A DNA stretch of 64,000 nucleotides from Actinomycetota bacterium (GTDB taxonomy: Bacteria; Actinomycetota; Actinomycetes; Nanopelagicales; Nanopelagicaceae): positions 1-64,000 of the forward strand of contig WLIQ01000001.1 in the NCBI GenBank assembly GCA_009726135.1. Direction: 5' to 3'. Position numbers and translations under genes: made by a program. Every line of letters starts with the position of its first letter. Within the stretch, counting starts at the first letter, position 1. Positions 48,561 through 56,897 of this stretch are shown here, piece after piece. The notes below the pieces were generated by a model. That model did no database searches and was not told where the DNA came from. It worked only from the letters and a program-made list of their open reading frames with translations.

Positions 48561-49741
48561 TTCTTCTCCTCATCGCGTGAAAGGAAACGTCCCCAAGCAC
48601 GTCCGTCAGAACTAAGAGAAACACCTTGCCCGCCGACGATAGCCATCTCATAAATCGAAAGAATTTGCTCGGCTACAACATCCCAATCAAATAATTGTGA
48701 ACGAATTTTTCCAGCAGCAGCTAATGTTTTTCTCTTTGACTCATCACGCAATAGGTCGATAACTACTTTGGCCAATTCTGTAGAATTCTCGGATTCAAAT
48801 AGCGCACCAAATTCTCCGCCACCTAAAAGTGAATCAAAAGCTGGAATATCACTTGCCACCACACATGCACCACCAGCTAGAGCTTCAGCCAAAATGATCC
48901 CAAAAGATTCTCCACCCGTATTGGGCGCGACATAGAGCGAGACCGAAGACATGAAATCAGCCTTTTCTTTCTCTGAGATTTTCCCAAGGAATTCGAATCG
49001 ATCGCGAAGTTGAGGGTCAATCTCTTTTTCGAAATCTTTAGAATCTCCAGGGCCTGCCACAAAAACCTTCACATCTGGTGCAAATCGAGCAATTATGGGA
49101 AGTGCATCAACTAAAACCTGCAGCCCTTTACGAGGTTCTTCAAATCGCCCGATAAAACCGATGGTATTTCCTGACCACTTTTGCTGTGCGACTCCATCTG
49201 AATATCGCTTGGCATAGATGCCGTTAGGGATAACAACAGCATCTGTTTCAAGATGATCTGTAAGAGTTAAACGAGCCGCCTCGGAAACTGCAATGCGCGC
49301 GGAAAGTTTTTCAATTGCTGGCTCCAAAATTGGCCCAATAGCAAAAATAACTTTTTGACGTTTTGCGGCTGCATGAAAAGTCCCAACCATGGGACCTTCA
49401 GCTGCCCAACAAGCCAAGAGCGAAATGGATGGAATTGCAGGTTCGTGTAAGTGGAGTAAATCAAAATCTCCACTTCCGATCCACTGGCGCACTCTGGCAT
49501 AAGCAATCGGACCAAAAAGAACTCGTGCAACTGCGCCGTTGTAAGGAATCGAAATTGGTTTACCGGCGCTCACCACATAGTCGGGCAATTTCTCATCATC
49601 TAAAGCTGGCGCTAATACAGAAACAGTGTGGCCGGATACAATCAAGAATTCCGCCAAATCACGAACATGGTTTTGCACCCCACCTGGCGTATCCCAGCCA
49701 TACGGACAAACTATTCCGATTTTTAGCTTCTTAGTGAGCAT
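48557..49741 (-). CDS. pimA: Phosphatidyl-myo-inositol mannosyltransferase
   Basis: Transfers the first mannose from GDP-mannose to phosphatidylinositol at the inner membrane face. The 394-residue GT4 glycosyltransferase has the N-terminal GIVCPYGWDTPGGVQNHVRDLA, donor-domain IGFIGRFEEPRKGLQVLV and the GT-B E-x7-E motif in GGESFGIILAEALAGG. It sits in the order pgsA, acyltransferase, pimA as in mycobacteria and Streptomyces, with one- to four-base overlaps. The specificity is inferred from this context. Confidence 0.9.
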   Translation of the reverse strand: MLTKKLKIGIVCPYGWDTPGGVQNHVRDLAEFLIVSGHTVSVLAPALDDEKLPDYVVSAGKPISIPYNGAVARVLFGPIAYARVRQWIGSGDFDLLHLHEPAIPSISLLACWAAEGPMVGTFHAAAKRQKVIFAIGPILEPAIEKLSARIAVSEAARLTLTDHLETDAVVIPNGIYAKRYSDGVAQQKWSGNTIGFIGRFEEPRKGLQVLVDALPIIARFAPDVKVFVAGPGDSKDFEKEIDPQLRDRFEFLGKISEKEKADFMSSVSLYVAPNTGGESFGIILAEALAGGACVVASDIPAFDSLLGGGEFGALFESENSTELAKVVIDLLRDESKRKTLAAAGKIRSQLFDWDVVAEQILSIYEMAIVGGQGVSLSSDGRAWGRFLSRDEEKK

Positions 49742-50625
49742 TATTGACGAACCTTAAAATCGCCATCAATCCAAATGCGCTGCATCATGTGCCAATCCTG
49801 TGGGTATCTAGAAATACCTTGAGCAAAAAGATCCGCACTTTTTTGAACAACTAAGGCTACGCGTTCACTTTCACTTCCTTGTGTTGGAATTTCGATAACT
49901 GTTAAGTCGATATGTATTCCAGCCTCAGTGTAAGAAATATATGCGCTAATCAGTGGGGCCCCGGTGCGAATGGCAAGTAGTGCAGGACCAGCCGGCATCC
50001 GCGCGGGACCGCCAAAGAAATTCACATCGATGCCAGATTTAGAAAGATCGCGATCAGCGGCAAGTGCGATAACACTCCCGCTTCGAATACGTTGCATCAA
50101 TGTAGGAATAACTCGACCGTCTAACGGAAGAGATTCCATGCCGAAATTCTCACGGTACTGCATGAATTTTTTGAATAGCTTTTCAGGTTTTAAATGCTCA
50201 GCAACAGTGACAATTGTTGCGCCTCTCGCACAAAAATACGCTGCTGCATGATCATAATTACCGCAGTGAGGTAGCGTCACGATGGCACCATTTCCGGCAG
50301 CGACCGCATCCATCAAAATACTTTCATCATTGACGGTAACGGTGCTCAGAATTCGCTCTTTTGACCAATCCGGAAATCTAAATACATCACACCAATATCG
50401 CAGTGCAGATCGCATTCCCTGATAAACAAGTAGGTCTAAATCTAAATCAGTGATGTTCGGTGAAGTTCGCGCCAAATTCGAACGCAACCGAGCAACACTC
50501 TTACCGTTCTTCTTTACAAGATAGTCAGCCACATCGTTGGCTTTGGAATACACAAAGGTTTCAGGCAGCCAGCGAAGAACTCGCCACGCACCAAAATATC
50601 CCCAAGCTGAAATATTTTCAATCAC
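49741..50625 (-). CDS. Phosphatidylinositol mannoside acyltransferase
   Basis: LpxL/HtrB-family acyltransferase of 294 residues, expected to acylate the mannose of PIM (PatA role). The H-x4-D active site is HCGNYD, followed by AAAYFCARGATIVTVAEHL, and RDLSKSGIDVNFFGGPARMP fits the second conserved block. It starts with ATG at 50625, overlapping pgsA by four bases, and shares a base with pimA. Specificity rests on its neighbours. Confidence 0.88.
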   Translation of the reverse strand: MIENISAWGYFGAWRVLRWLPETFVYSKANDVADYLVKKNGKSVARLRSNLARTSPNITDLDLDLLVYQGMRSALRYWCDVFRFPDWSKERILSTVTVNDESILMDAVAAGNGAIVTLPHCGNYDHAAAYFCARGATIVTVAEHLKPEKLFKKFMQYRENFGMESLPLDGRVIPTLMQRIRSGSVIALAADRDLSKSGIDVNFFGGPARMPAGPALLAIRTGAPLISAYISYTEAGIHIDLTVIEIPTQGSESERVALVVQKSADLFAQGISRYPQDWHMMQRIWIDGDFKVRQ

Positions 50626-51221
50626 TTCAAAAAGGCCTTACGCACAATTAACATGCGTTGCACAACAGTGATGGCTCCAAGTGCTGCCAGCAACCACATT
50701 CCAATAGCTAATACATATGGAATTCCAAGCCCATCTAATGCAATCGCAGACATCGCCATAATTAACCTCTCAGTGCGTTCTGCAATTCCTCCACTACAAG
50801 CCACAGAAAAACTTTCAGCTTTGGCCCGAATGTATGGAACCAGTAGTCCGGTGACTAAGGCGACGATGACTACAAAACTGAGATGGTCGCTCTGATTTAT
50901 CAAATAAATACTGATACCCAATAAAATTGCAGAATCAGTTAATCGATCAATTGTGGAATCCAGAAAACTTCCCCACACACTTGCACCGTTTTTTGAGATA
51001 CGAGCCATTGCTCCGTCAAAGAGATCACTTAAAGCAAATACCGCAATAACTGCAGTGCCAACAAAGAAATCTCCGCGAGGGTAAAAGAAGAGCGCAGATG
51101 TAATCACGCCGATAGCCCCTATCCAGGTCACCGCATTTGGAGTTATCCCAATTCGCAGGGCAAATGAGGCTACGGGTGTTATTAATCTCGTAACCGCTGG
51201 TTTCAAAGAACGACTTAACAT
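50622..51221 (-). CDS. pgsA: Phosphatidylinositol phosphate synthase
   Basis: CDP-alcohol phosphotransferase that makes phosphatidylinositol phosphate from CDP-diacylglycerol and inositol phosphate in the membrane. The 199-residue protein has about six helices and the full motif D66-x2-D69-G-x2-AR-x9-G-x3-D88-x3-D92. Neighbouring pimA and acyltransferase support inositol rather than glycerol phosphate. ATG 51221 is preferred to in-frame codons upstream, which lie inside the divergent gene. There is no Shine-Dalgarno site; TACGAT eight bases upstream suggests a leaderless mRNA. Confidence 0.9.
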   Translation of the reverse strand: MLSRSLKPAVTRLITPVASFALRIGITPNAVTWIGAIGVITSALFFYPRGDFFVGTAVIAVFALSDLFDGAMARISKNGASVWGSFLDSTIDRLTDSAILLGISIYLINQSDHLSFVVIVALVTGLLVPYIRAKAESFSVACSGGIAERTERLIMAMSAIALDGLGIPYVLAIGMWLLAALGAITVVQRMLIVRKAFLK

Positions 51222-51229
51222 CACTGCAC

Positions 51230-51235
51230 ATCGTA
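51230..51235 (-). promoter_or_regulatory. Candidate -10 element of pgsA
   Basis: Minus-strand TACGAT lies eight bases before the pgsA ATG. It overlaps the -10 candidate of the divergent gene by two bases, so the two promoters probably exclude each other. Confidence 0.45.
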
Positions 51236-51239
51236 GGCT
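51234..51239 (+). promoter_or_regulatory. Candidate -10 element of the EF-G-like gene
   Basis: Plus-strand TAGGCT lies six bases before the GTG at 51246, with no Shine-Dalgarno site. The hexamer is a weaker match than the pgsA one. Confidence 0.35.
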
Positions 51240-51245
51240 GACCCA

Positions 51246-51827
51246 GTGCAGAATCACACATCCGGCTTGAATCTTTGCGTCTTTGGCCACCCATCAGCGG
51301 CACCGACCGATGTTGCTGGTGCCTTAGGGGCGAGCATTGGCTCGAAGGCCTCTGGTGAAGTTTCGTTGGCAATATTTGCAATTAATCCCAATACTGGAAT
51401 CGACCAAGAAACAATTGATCAATGGCAATCATTCGATGAATTTCTTACTCCACGCATGATTCTCGTAACGCAACTAGATGGCAACAATGCAGATTTTGAT
51501 GATGCCGTTATGTTGGCCACCCGTGTATTTGATCAGGTTGCAACTCCTTATTTAGTTTTACATGATGACGATGGTTCGCCACGGGCGTTAATCTCACTTT
51601 CTGACATGGTCGTCACTGATTATTCAACGACTCCTCCAACCCAAAATCCATGCGAACCAGAGCATGAAACATTGGTGCAAGAGTTTCGCGATGAATATCT
51701 GGAACTTGTAACTTCTATGGGTGAAGGTGCTTTTGCAGCAGGCGTACTATTTCCAGCGATCCCTTTAGTCCTTGAAAATGGAATTGGGCTAGATGTTATA
51801 AAGCAATATCTAGCGCAACTCGTTTAG
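51246..51827 (+). CDS. Degenerate EF-G-like G-domain protein without P-loop
   Basis: 193-residue protein whose whole length resembles the G and G' domains of elongation factor G but with a broken nucleotide site. The P-loop position reads GHPSAAPTD (14-22) instead of GHxxxGKT/S, and the NKxD position reads TQLD (75-78). Downstream, NADFDDAV, PYLVLHDDDGSPRALISLSD and the helix FRDEYLELV follow EF-G order (NADF, PLQLPIG, GVVDL, REKLIEAV). EF-G domains II-V are absent. It starts at GTG 51246, only 24 bases from divergent pgsA, and ends two bases before the convergent HIT gene. Similarity is my own pattern match; function unknown. Confidence 0.6.
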   Translation: MQNHTSGLNLCVFGHPSAAPTDVAGALGASIGSKASGEVSLAIFAINPNTGIDQETIDQWQSFDEFLTPRMILVTQLDGNNADFDDAVMLATRVFDQVATPYLVLHDDDGSPRALISLSDMVVTDYSTTPPTQNPCEPEHETLVQEFRDEYLELVTSMGEGAFAAGVLFPAIPLVLENGIGLDVIKQYLAQLV

Positions 51828-51829
51828 TT

Positions 51830-52351
51830 CTACCAAGCTGCTGCGATTTCATCTCGCGTCAAATTCAATAACTGTGGCAGCACTTTAGTCTTGCCAATAA
51901 TCGGCATGAAATTAGCGTCACCACTCCATCGAGGAACAACGTGCTGATGTATATGCTCTGCAACCCCTGCTCCGGATATTGCCCCTTGATTCATACCTAG
52001 GTTAAATCCGGCAGGTGCTGAAACTTTACGAATTGTTTTCATAGCGTGAGCAGTCAGTGCAGAAATTTCACTTCTTTCGTCATCACTTAAATCAGTCAAA
52101 TCAGCGACATGGCGATATGCGCATACCAACAAGTGCCCAGGGTTATATGGATATAAATTCATCACAACGAAAGCCGTACTGCCTCGGTGAACTATTAATC
52201 CTTCTGAATCACTTAATGTAGGAATTCTGCAAAAGGGACACTCCACATCGTTGCCTTCTAATGGCCGGTTTTCACCACGTAAATACTCAAGGCGATGTGG
52301 TGCCCACAGGCGTTGCCAACCATCAGGCATCCCTGCGCCATCAATATCCAT
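51830..52351 (-). CDS. HIT-family hydrolase, probable diadenosine tetraphosphate phosphorylase
   Basis: Histidine-triad enzyme of 173 residues. The triad is in EHIHQHVVPRW (His-x-His-x-His), with NLYPYNPGHLLV and GFNLGMNQGAISGAG as further HIT elements. The sequence follows mycobacterial Rv2613c, described as an Ap4A phosphorylase, including the N-terminal LWAPHRLEYLRGE segment. A CPFC pair precedes the core. It starts at ATG 52351, two bases after the thrS stop, in the same position as in mycobacteria. Confidence 0.88.
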   Translation of the reverse strand: MDIDGAGMPDGWQRLWAPHRLEYLRGENRPLEGNDVECPFCRIPTLSDSEGLIVHRGSTAFVVMNLYPYNPGHLLVCAYRHVADLTDLSDDERSEISALTAHAMKTIRKVSAPAGFNLGMNQGAISGAGVAEHIHQHVVPRWSGDANFMPIIGKTKVLPQLLNLTRDEIAAAW

Positions 52352-52353
52352 GA

Positions 52354-54336
52354 TTAAACCTGGGTGCGTTCAGATACAGTTTTTTGAATTTCGGCAATCG
52401 CTTGCGCAATTGGGATTCCATTTTTCTGTTCACCATTGCGATAGCGGAATGAGACAGCACCTGCTGCCATATCTTCCTCACCAGCAATAACCATAAATGG
52501 AACTTTCTGCATCTGTGCGTTTCGTACCTTTTTCTGCATACGATCATCGGAGGCATCTAGCTCGGCGCGGATTCCAGCCTTCTTCATCTGCTTAATTACA
52601 TCGGCTAAATAATCAGCAAAGGCTTCTGCAACTGGAATGCCAACTGCCTGGACTGGCGCAAGCCATGGTGGGAACGCTCCTGAATAGTGTTCAGTGAGAA
52701 CACCAAAGAATCGTTCAATAGATCCAAACAATGCACGGTGAATCATGACAGGACGTTGGCGTGAGCCATCAGCTGCTGAATACTCAAGTTCAAATCGTTG
52801 CGGCAGTTGAAAATCCACTTGAATCGTTGACATCTGCCATGTGCGCCCAATGGCATCTTTAGCTTGTACTGATATTTTCGGACCATAAAAAGCTGCGCCA
52901 TCTTCATCTAAAACAAGTTCTAAGTTTTGCGCAACCGCTGCTTTTCGTAGGGTCTCGGTTGCTTCCTGCCAATCTGCGTCTTCTCCTACAAATTTTTCAG
53001 GATTTTTCGTAGAAAGTTCGAGATAGAAATCATTGAGACCATAGTCACGCAGCAAATTGAGAACGAAAGTCAATAATGAATCCAGCTCATCAGCCATCTG
53101 TTCCTTTGTGCAGTAGATATGCGCGTCATCTTGCGTGAAGCCACGTGCACGCGTGATGCCGTGAAGTACACCTGATTTTTCATAGCGATAGACCGTTCCA
53201 AATTCGAATAAGCGAAGCGGAAGCTCACGATAAGAGCGTTGACGAGCCTGGAAAATTAAGTTGTGGAAGGGGCAGTTCATTGGCTTCATGTAGTACTGCT
53301 GGCCAGGTTTCTTTATAGTTCCATCTGCATGGAGTTCTTCGTCCATAATCATTGGTGGGTACATGCCTTCGGAATACCAATCCAAGTGGCCAGATTTTTC
53401 AAAGAGCGCTGCCTTGGTTAAGTGAGGCGAATAAACAAATTCATAATCTTCTTCTTCATGGCGCTTGCGCGAATAATCTTCCATCGCCCGGCGGATGATT
53501 CCTCCCTTAGGGTGAAACACTGCAAGACCAGAACCAATCTCTTCGGGAAATGAAAAGAGATCGAGTTCAGTTCCTAAACGGCGATGGTCGCGCTTTTCAG
53601 CTTCAGCTAAAAGTTCAAGATGGGCATTGAGTTCATCTTGTGAAGGCCATGCTGTTCCATAAATTCGTTGCAACATCGGATTTTTTTCAGATCCGCGCCA
53701 ATACGCCGCCGCACTTCGCATTAATTTAAATGCAGGAATGAGTTTTGTTGAAGGCAGATGTGGACCTCGACAGAGATCGCCCCACACAGGATTTCCATCA
53801 CGGCCTAAGTTGTCATAAATAGTGAGCTCTGCTCCCCCAACTTCCACACTTGCTTCTTCACCTGCTGGACCTTTTATGCCAATGAGTTCACATTTGTAAG
53901 GCTCGTGGGCAAGTTCTGCCAAGGCCTCAGTTTCGCTAACGACACGACGGCGAAAACGTTGGCCGTCTTTAACAATCTTGCGCATTGTACTTTCAATCTT
54001 GATTAAATCCTCTGGATTAAAAGGAACCTTAGGATCAAAATCGTAATAAAAACCATCCTTTATCGGCGGGCCAATTCCAAGTTTTGTCTCTGCATATATC
54101 TCTTGCACCGCTTGCGCCATTACGTGAGCAGTTGAATGTCGAAGCACAAAGAGCCCGTCAGGTGAAGAGATTAAGACTGATTCAATAACATCGCCATCTT
54201 TGAGATCTGTCCACAAATCTTTGAGGGCGCCATTAATGCGACAAACCACTACATCTTTGTTTTCGGCAAATAAGTGCGTAGGGCGTTGATCTACTTCTAT
54301 GGAGCGCGATGCGCCATCAACGGTTACCTGAATCAT
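52354..54336 (-). CDS. thrS: Threonyl-tRNA synthetase
   Basis: Charges tRNA-Thr and edits serine. The 660-residue protein has an N-terminal TGS domain, an editing domain with [16 protein letters not shown], class II catalytic core with [13 protein letters not shown] and [16 protein letters not shown] (zinc Cys and motif 2), and a C-terminal anticodon domain. It begins four bases after the pabC stop. A TAGGCT six bases before the ATG is formed partly by the pabC stop, so I do not count it as a promoter. Confidence 0.98.
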   Translation of the reverse strand: MIQVTVDGASRSIEVDQRPTHLFAENKDVVVCRINGALKDLWTDLKDGDVIESVLISSPDGLFVLRHSTAHVMAQAVQEIYAETKLGIGPPIKDGFYYDFDPKVPFNPEDLIKIESTMRKIVKDGQRFRRRVVSETEALAELAHEPYKCELIGIKGPAGEEASVEVGGAELTIYDNLGRDGNPVWGDLCRGPHLPSTKLIPAFKLMRSAAAYWRGSEKNPMLQRIYGTAWPSQDELNAHLELLAEAEKRDHRRLGTELDLFSFPEEIGSGLAVFHPKGGIIRRAMEDYSRKRHEEEDYEFVYSPHLTKAALFEKSGHLDWYSEGMYPPMIMDEELHADGTIKKPGQQYYMKPMNCPFHNLIFQARQRSYRELPLRLFEFGTVYRYEKSGVLHGITRARGFTQDDAHIYCTKEQMADELDSLLTFVLNLLRDYGLNDFYLELSTKNPEKFVGEDADWQEATETLRKAAVAQNLELVLDEDGAAFYGPKISVQAKDAIGRTWQMSTIQVDFQLPQRFELEYSAADGSRQRPVMIHRALFGSIERFFGVLTEHYSGAFPPWLAPVQAVGIPVAEAFADYLADVIKQMKKAGIRAELDASDDRMQKKVRNAQMQKVPFMVIAGEEDMAAGAVSFRYRNGEQKNGIPIAQAIAEIQKTVSERTQV

Positions 54337-54340
54337 CTGC

Positions 54341-55093
54341 CTAGCCTACCGAATACTTATGAGCCAACGACGCAATTTCTTCTCCGAACGCGTGCGAAAG
54401 ATGCAATGGCCTTGATTCAATGGAAGAAATCGCATGAGATAAACGCAAGCTACTTATGAAGAAGGCTGAAGTGATTTGTGAAACCCGTTCGGCCGAGATG
54501 CTCTCAACGGCTACTAGCTTGTTCTCAATCAATATTTCGCGAATGATTCCTGGCAGCACGCAATCAGAAGTTGGTGGCGTAACCCAAACTCCATCAATAT
54601 AGCCAATGAGATTCGTGACCGAACCTTCGCAGATGTTTCCCTCAGGGTTGATTGTGATTGCATCATCAAAACCAGAAAGCCGAGCCTGCTCAAGAATGTC
54701 AATGCGATGCGTGTACGGAAATCTTTTGTGAATATCGCCGACGACTGGCTGTGGATGAATCCGAACATCGCAGGTCTTTGATTGTTCGGTATACGGCATG
54801 TGTACCGCAAGCCAGTTAGATTCATTATCGAAGCTAATCCGTAGCATCCCTAAACCTTGCGGAACTACAGCGAATAGGTCTACGACACTCTGTGAAATCT
54901 GTTTAGCGTCTGGAATCTCAATACCAAGTTCATGTGCACTTCTGTGCGCTCGTGCAATATGTCGATCCAACGAAAATGCGCGATTGCCCACGGTCTTTAT
55001 CGTTTCAAAAATTCCTTCACCATCAAGCCAACCTGAAGCGGTTGCAGGTACTTGGCTAATGTCCTGTAGATGAGCGTTATAAATGACTTTCAT
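54341..55093 (-). CDS. pabC: Aminodeoxychorismate lyase (class IV aminotransferase fold)
   Basis: PLP enzyme of 250 residues expected to release p-aminobenzoate from aminodeoxychorismate for folate synthesis. The fold-type IV pattern is clear: [20 protein letters not shown] at the N-terminus, a Lys in HKRFPYTH 18 residues before GFDDA, where the PLP lysine lies in PabC, then [12 protein letters not shown] and VLPGIIREI. It overlaps pabB by four bases, which supports the lyase over a branched-chain aminotransferase. Confidence 0.82.
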   Translation of the reverse strand: MKVIYNAHLQDISQVPATASGWLDGEGIFETIKTVGNRAFSLDRHIARAHRSAHELGIEIPDAKQISQSVVDLFAVVPQGLGMLRISFDNESNWLAVHMPYTEQSKTCDVRIHPQPVVGDIHKRFPYTHRIDILEQARLSGFDDAITINPEGNICEGSVTNLIGYIDGVWVTPPTSDCVLPGIIREILIENKLVAVESISAERVSQITSAFFISSLRLSHAISSIESRPLHLSHAFGEEIASLAHKYSVG

Positions 55094-56142
55094 AATTCAC
55101 CGCCGGCAAGTGAGACTAGGCGTCTGGCTTTAAGTTGCGTCTCTTCCCATTCAGCTGCAGGTTGACTGGGCCACGTTATCCCCGCGCCTGTGCCAAAGCG
55201 CAACTTGTCATCTTTAAAGAAAATGCGAATAGCAACTGAGAGTTCGCAGGTATCTCCTTGTACCCAACCCAGTACTCCGCAATACGGCCCACGTATTCCT
55301 TCATTTTCATGAATGACCGAAACCGCAGATGATTTCGGCGCTCCGCTTATTGAACCTGGTGGACTAAGTAATGTAAAAATCTGCGACCACGTTGTGTCTT
55401 GCGCTAACTCACCTTCAATATCAGAGACTAAATGCACTAAACCAGGGTGGACTTCAGTTGAAAGTAATCGCGGGACGGATACCGTTCCACTTTTGCAAAT
55501 TTGCCCCAAATCATTTCTCATCAGATCAACGATCATGATGTTCTCAGCCCTATCTTTTACACCAAAATCAGTAGAGCCAACTGGCGCTGTTCCCTTAATA
55601 GGTGATGTGCGTATTCGATTTCCCTCTCGTTTCAAGAATAGTTCTGGTGAAGCCGAGGCGATATTGATACCTGGGGCTTCAAGGTATGAGGCCCAAGGCG
55701 CTGGATTACCTTCCAACAAGACGCTAAATAAACCACGTAAATTTTCGGTATCAGTGTCAATAGAAATTTCTCTACAAGCATTTACTTGATATACCCACCC
55801 TTGTGCGATGAAGTCTTGTATGCGCTGAACATAAGTGACATATTCATTCTCACTTGCACTGCTACTCCATGTTCCATCAATTTTTTTCCAAGGTGTTTGC
55901 GGAAACTCTGAAGTACTAACGTCATCAAACTTGAATGCCTGAAACTTTCCTTCAAATGTTGTTGAGACTGCCCAGAATCCTCCATCGGCTAAACAAGCAG
56001 GATCATCTGAAACCTGTGACAGGCCAGTTGCCAACCGCCCATTCATCCAAAAAATAGGCGCATTGGGCGATGAACTCACAAGGTAACGGTATCCATTGAT
56101 TTCCCACTTTGGCGCTATGGCCTCACCTACGATAGATTTCAC
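55090..56142 (-). CDS. pabB: Aminodeoxychorismate synthase component I
   Basis: Aminates chorismate to aminodeoxychorismate for folate synthesis. The 350-residue chorismate-binding protein has SPIKGTAPVG, where Lys marks PabB (TrpE has Ala), DLMRNDLGQICKSG, and LSPPGSISGAPKSSAV. The frame stays open backwards through the opposite-strand tRNA-Gly, which cannot be coding. GTG 56142 is the first plausible start, but its GAGGAG site directly abuts the codon, so the true start is uncertain. Start and tRNA 5' end are six bases apart. Confidence 0.87.
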   Translation of the reverse strand: MKSIVGEAIAPKWEINGYRYLVSSSPNAPIFWMNGRLATGLSQVSDDPACLADGGFWAVSTTFEGKFQAFKFDDVSTSEFPQTPWKKIDGTWSSSASENEYVTYVQRIQDFIAQGWVYQVNACREISIDTDTENLRGLFSVLLEGNPAPWASYLEAPGINIASASPELFLKREGNRIRTSPIKGTAPVGSTDFGVKDRAENIMIVDLMRNDLGQICKSGTVSVPRLLSTEVHPGLVHLVSDIEGELAQDTTWSQIFTLLSPPGSISGAPKSSAVSVIHENEGIRGPYCGVLGWVQGDTCELSVAIRIFFKDDKLRFGTGAGITWPSQPAAEWEETQLKARRLVSLAGGEL

Positions 56143-56148
56143 CTCCTC

Positions 56149-56221
56149 GCGGACGTAGCGCAGTTGGTAGCGCGGAACCTTGCCAAGGTTCAGGTCGCCG
56201 GTTCGAACCCGGTCGTCCGCT
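56149..56221 (+). tRNA. tRNA-Gly (GCC)
   Basis: A 73-base cloverleaf: acceptor GCGGACG/CGTCCGC, D-stem GCGC/GCGC, anticodon stem GAACC/GGTTC with loop TTGCCAA (anticodon GCC), and T-arm GCCGG-TTCGAAC-CCGGT. Discriminator is T; CCA is not encoded. It begins six bases from the divergent pabB start. Confidence 0.97.
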
Positions 56222-56233
56222 CTCAAAACTTAT

Positions 56234-56269
56234 CGCCGTTCACGTTAAAAATGAGCGGCGTTAGTTTTT
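56234..56269 (+). terminator. Intrinsic terminator or processing hairpin between tRNA-Gly and tRNA-Cys
   Basis: CGCCGTTCA (56234-56242) pairs with TGAGCGGCG (56252-56260) in a 9-bp stem with one G-U pair and a 9-base loop, followed by TTAGTTTTT. The T-tract ends directly at the first base of tRNA-Cys, leaving no room for a separate promoter between them. Terminator shape is good; leaky read-through or RNA processing is possible. Confidence 0.8.
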
Positions 56270-56340
56270 GGTCGGATGGCCGAGAGGCGAGGCAAGGGAC
56301 TGCAAATCCCTCTACACGGGTTCAAATCCCGTTCCGACCT
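56270..56340 (+). tRNA. tRNA-Cys (GCA)
   Basis: A 71-base cloverleaf: acceptor GGTCGGA/TCCGACC, D-stem GCC/GGC, anticodon stem AGGGA/TCCCT with loop CTGCAAA (anticodon GCA), and T-arm ACGGG-TTCAAAT-CCCGT. Discriminator is T, as needed for Cys; CCA is not encoded. It starts immediately after the T-tract of the preceding hairpin. Confidence 0.96.
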
Positions 56341-56371
56341 CCATTATTAAAACAAGTTAAAGGAAGCGTTC

Positions 56372-56710
56372 ATGAGCGATGACATCAGACCGTGGGGTCG
56401 CTATGAAATCTTGTCAGAAAGCTCAGATCACAAAGTAAAGCGAATCATCGTTAATGCTGGTGCTCGCTTTTCCTATCAACGCCACCAACATCGTGCAGAA
56501 CATTGGTTCATCGTCAGTGGTCAAGCGAAAGTAACGCACAATGGCGTTGATGTTGAAATGGCTGCTGGTGGTTCAATTGATATCGCCAAAGGTGATCTCC
56601 ATCGATTAGCAAACATTGGCACAGAGCCAGTTGTTTTTATTGAGGTGCAAAGTGGCTCATACTTTGGCGAAGACGATATTGAGCGTATTGAGGATGATTA
56701 CAACCGCTAA
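56372..56710 (+). CDS. Stand-alone mannose-6-phosphate isomerase type II cupin
   Basis: 112-residue cupin matching the C-terminal isomerase domain of bifunctional ManC/PMI enzymes: RPWGRYEIL, VNAGARFSYQRHQHRAEHWF with metal-binding His and Glu, VSGQAKVTHNG, and VQSGSYFGEDDIERIEDDY. The GDP-mannose pyrophosphorylase half is absent. It may interconvert fructose and mannose 6-phosphates, feeding GDP-mannose for pimA, but this is inferred. ATG 56372 has AAAGGAAG upstream. It lies between tRNA-Cys and tRNA-Val and is probably cotranscribed with tRNA-Cys. Confidence 0.85.
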   Translation: MSDDIRPWGRYEILSESSDHKVKRIIVNAGARFSYQRHQHRAEHWFIVSGQAKVTHNGVDVEMAAGGSIDIAKGDLHRLANIGTEPVVFIEVQSGSYFGEDDIERIEDDYNR

Positions 56711-56738
56711 TTGCGGCCGTAATTTCGTGGGGTATGAT
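56711..56738 (+). promoter_or_regulatory. Predicted tRNA-Val promoter
   Basis: TTGCGG (56711-56716) and TATGAT (56733-56738) are spaced by 16 bases. Transcription would start near 56745, nine bases before the tRNA. It lies directly after the cupin stop codon. Confidence 0.6.
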
Positions 56739-56753
56739 TCCTCACTCAAGCAA

Positions 56754-56825
56754 GGATCGTTGGCTCAGCGGTAGAGCACCACATTGACATTGTGGGGGTC
56801 ACTGGTTCGATCCCAGTACGGTCCA
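56754..56825 (+). tRNA. tRNA-Val (GAC)
   Basis: A 72-base cloverleaf: acceptor GGATCGT/ACGGTCC with one T-G pair, D-stem GCTC/GAGC, anticodon stem CCACA/TGTGG with loop TTGACAT (anticodon GAC), and T-arm ACTGG-TTCGATC-CCAGT. Discriminator is A; CCA is not encoded. Confidence 0.96.
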
Positions 56826-56884
56826 CTTCAGTAAGTTCATCAAGGCGCAAACAAAACTATCGGAATGCGCTCATTGTCAGCCGA

Positions 56885-56890
56885 TACAAT
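56885..56890 (+). promoter_or_regulatory. Candidate leaderless -10 element of the MgtE-like gene
   Basis: TACAAT, one base from consensus, lies seven bases before the ATG at 56898. There is no Shine-Dalgarno site and no clear -35. Confidence 0.5.
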
Positions 56891-56897
56891 TTCTACT

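Noticed and set aside
54337-54355. TAGGCT six bases before thrS as a promoter
   Set aside because: It is formed partly by the pabC TAG stop. The same happens at secD (TAGACT, 42470-42475) with the ruvB stop, so these may be chance matches.
56143-56226. N-terminal extension of pabB upstream of GTG 56142
   Set aside because: The extra codons are the complement of the tRNA-Gly gene and have no family similarity.
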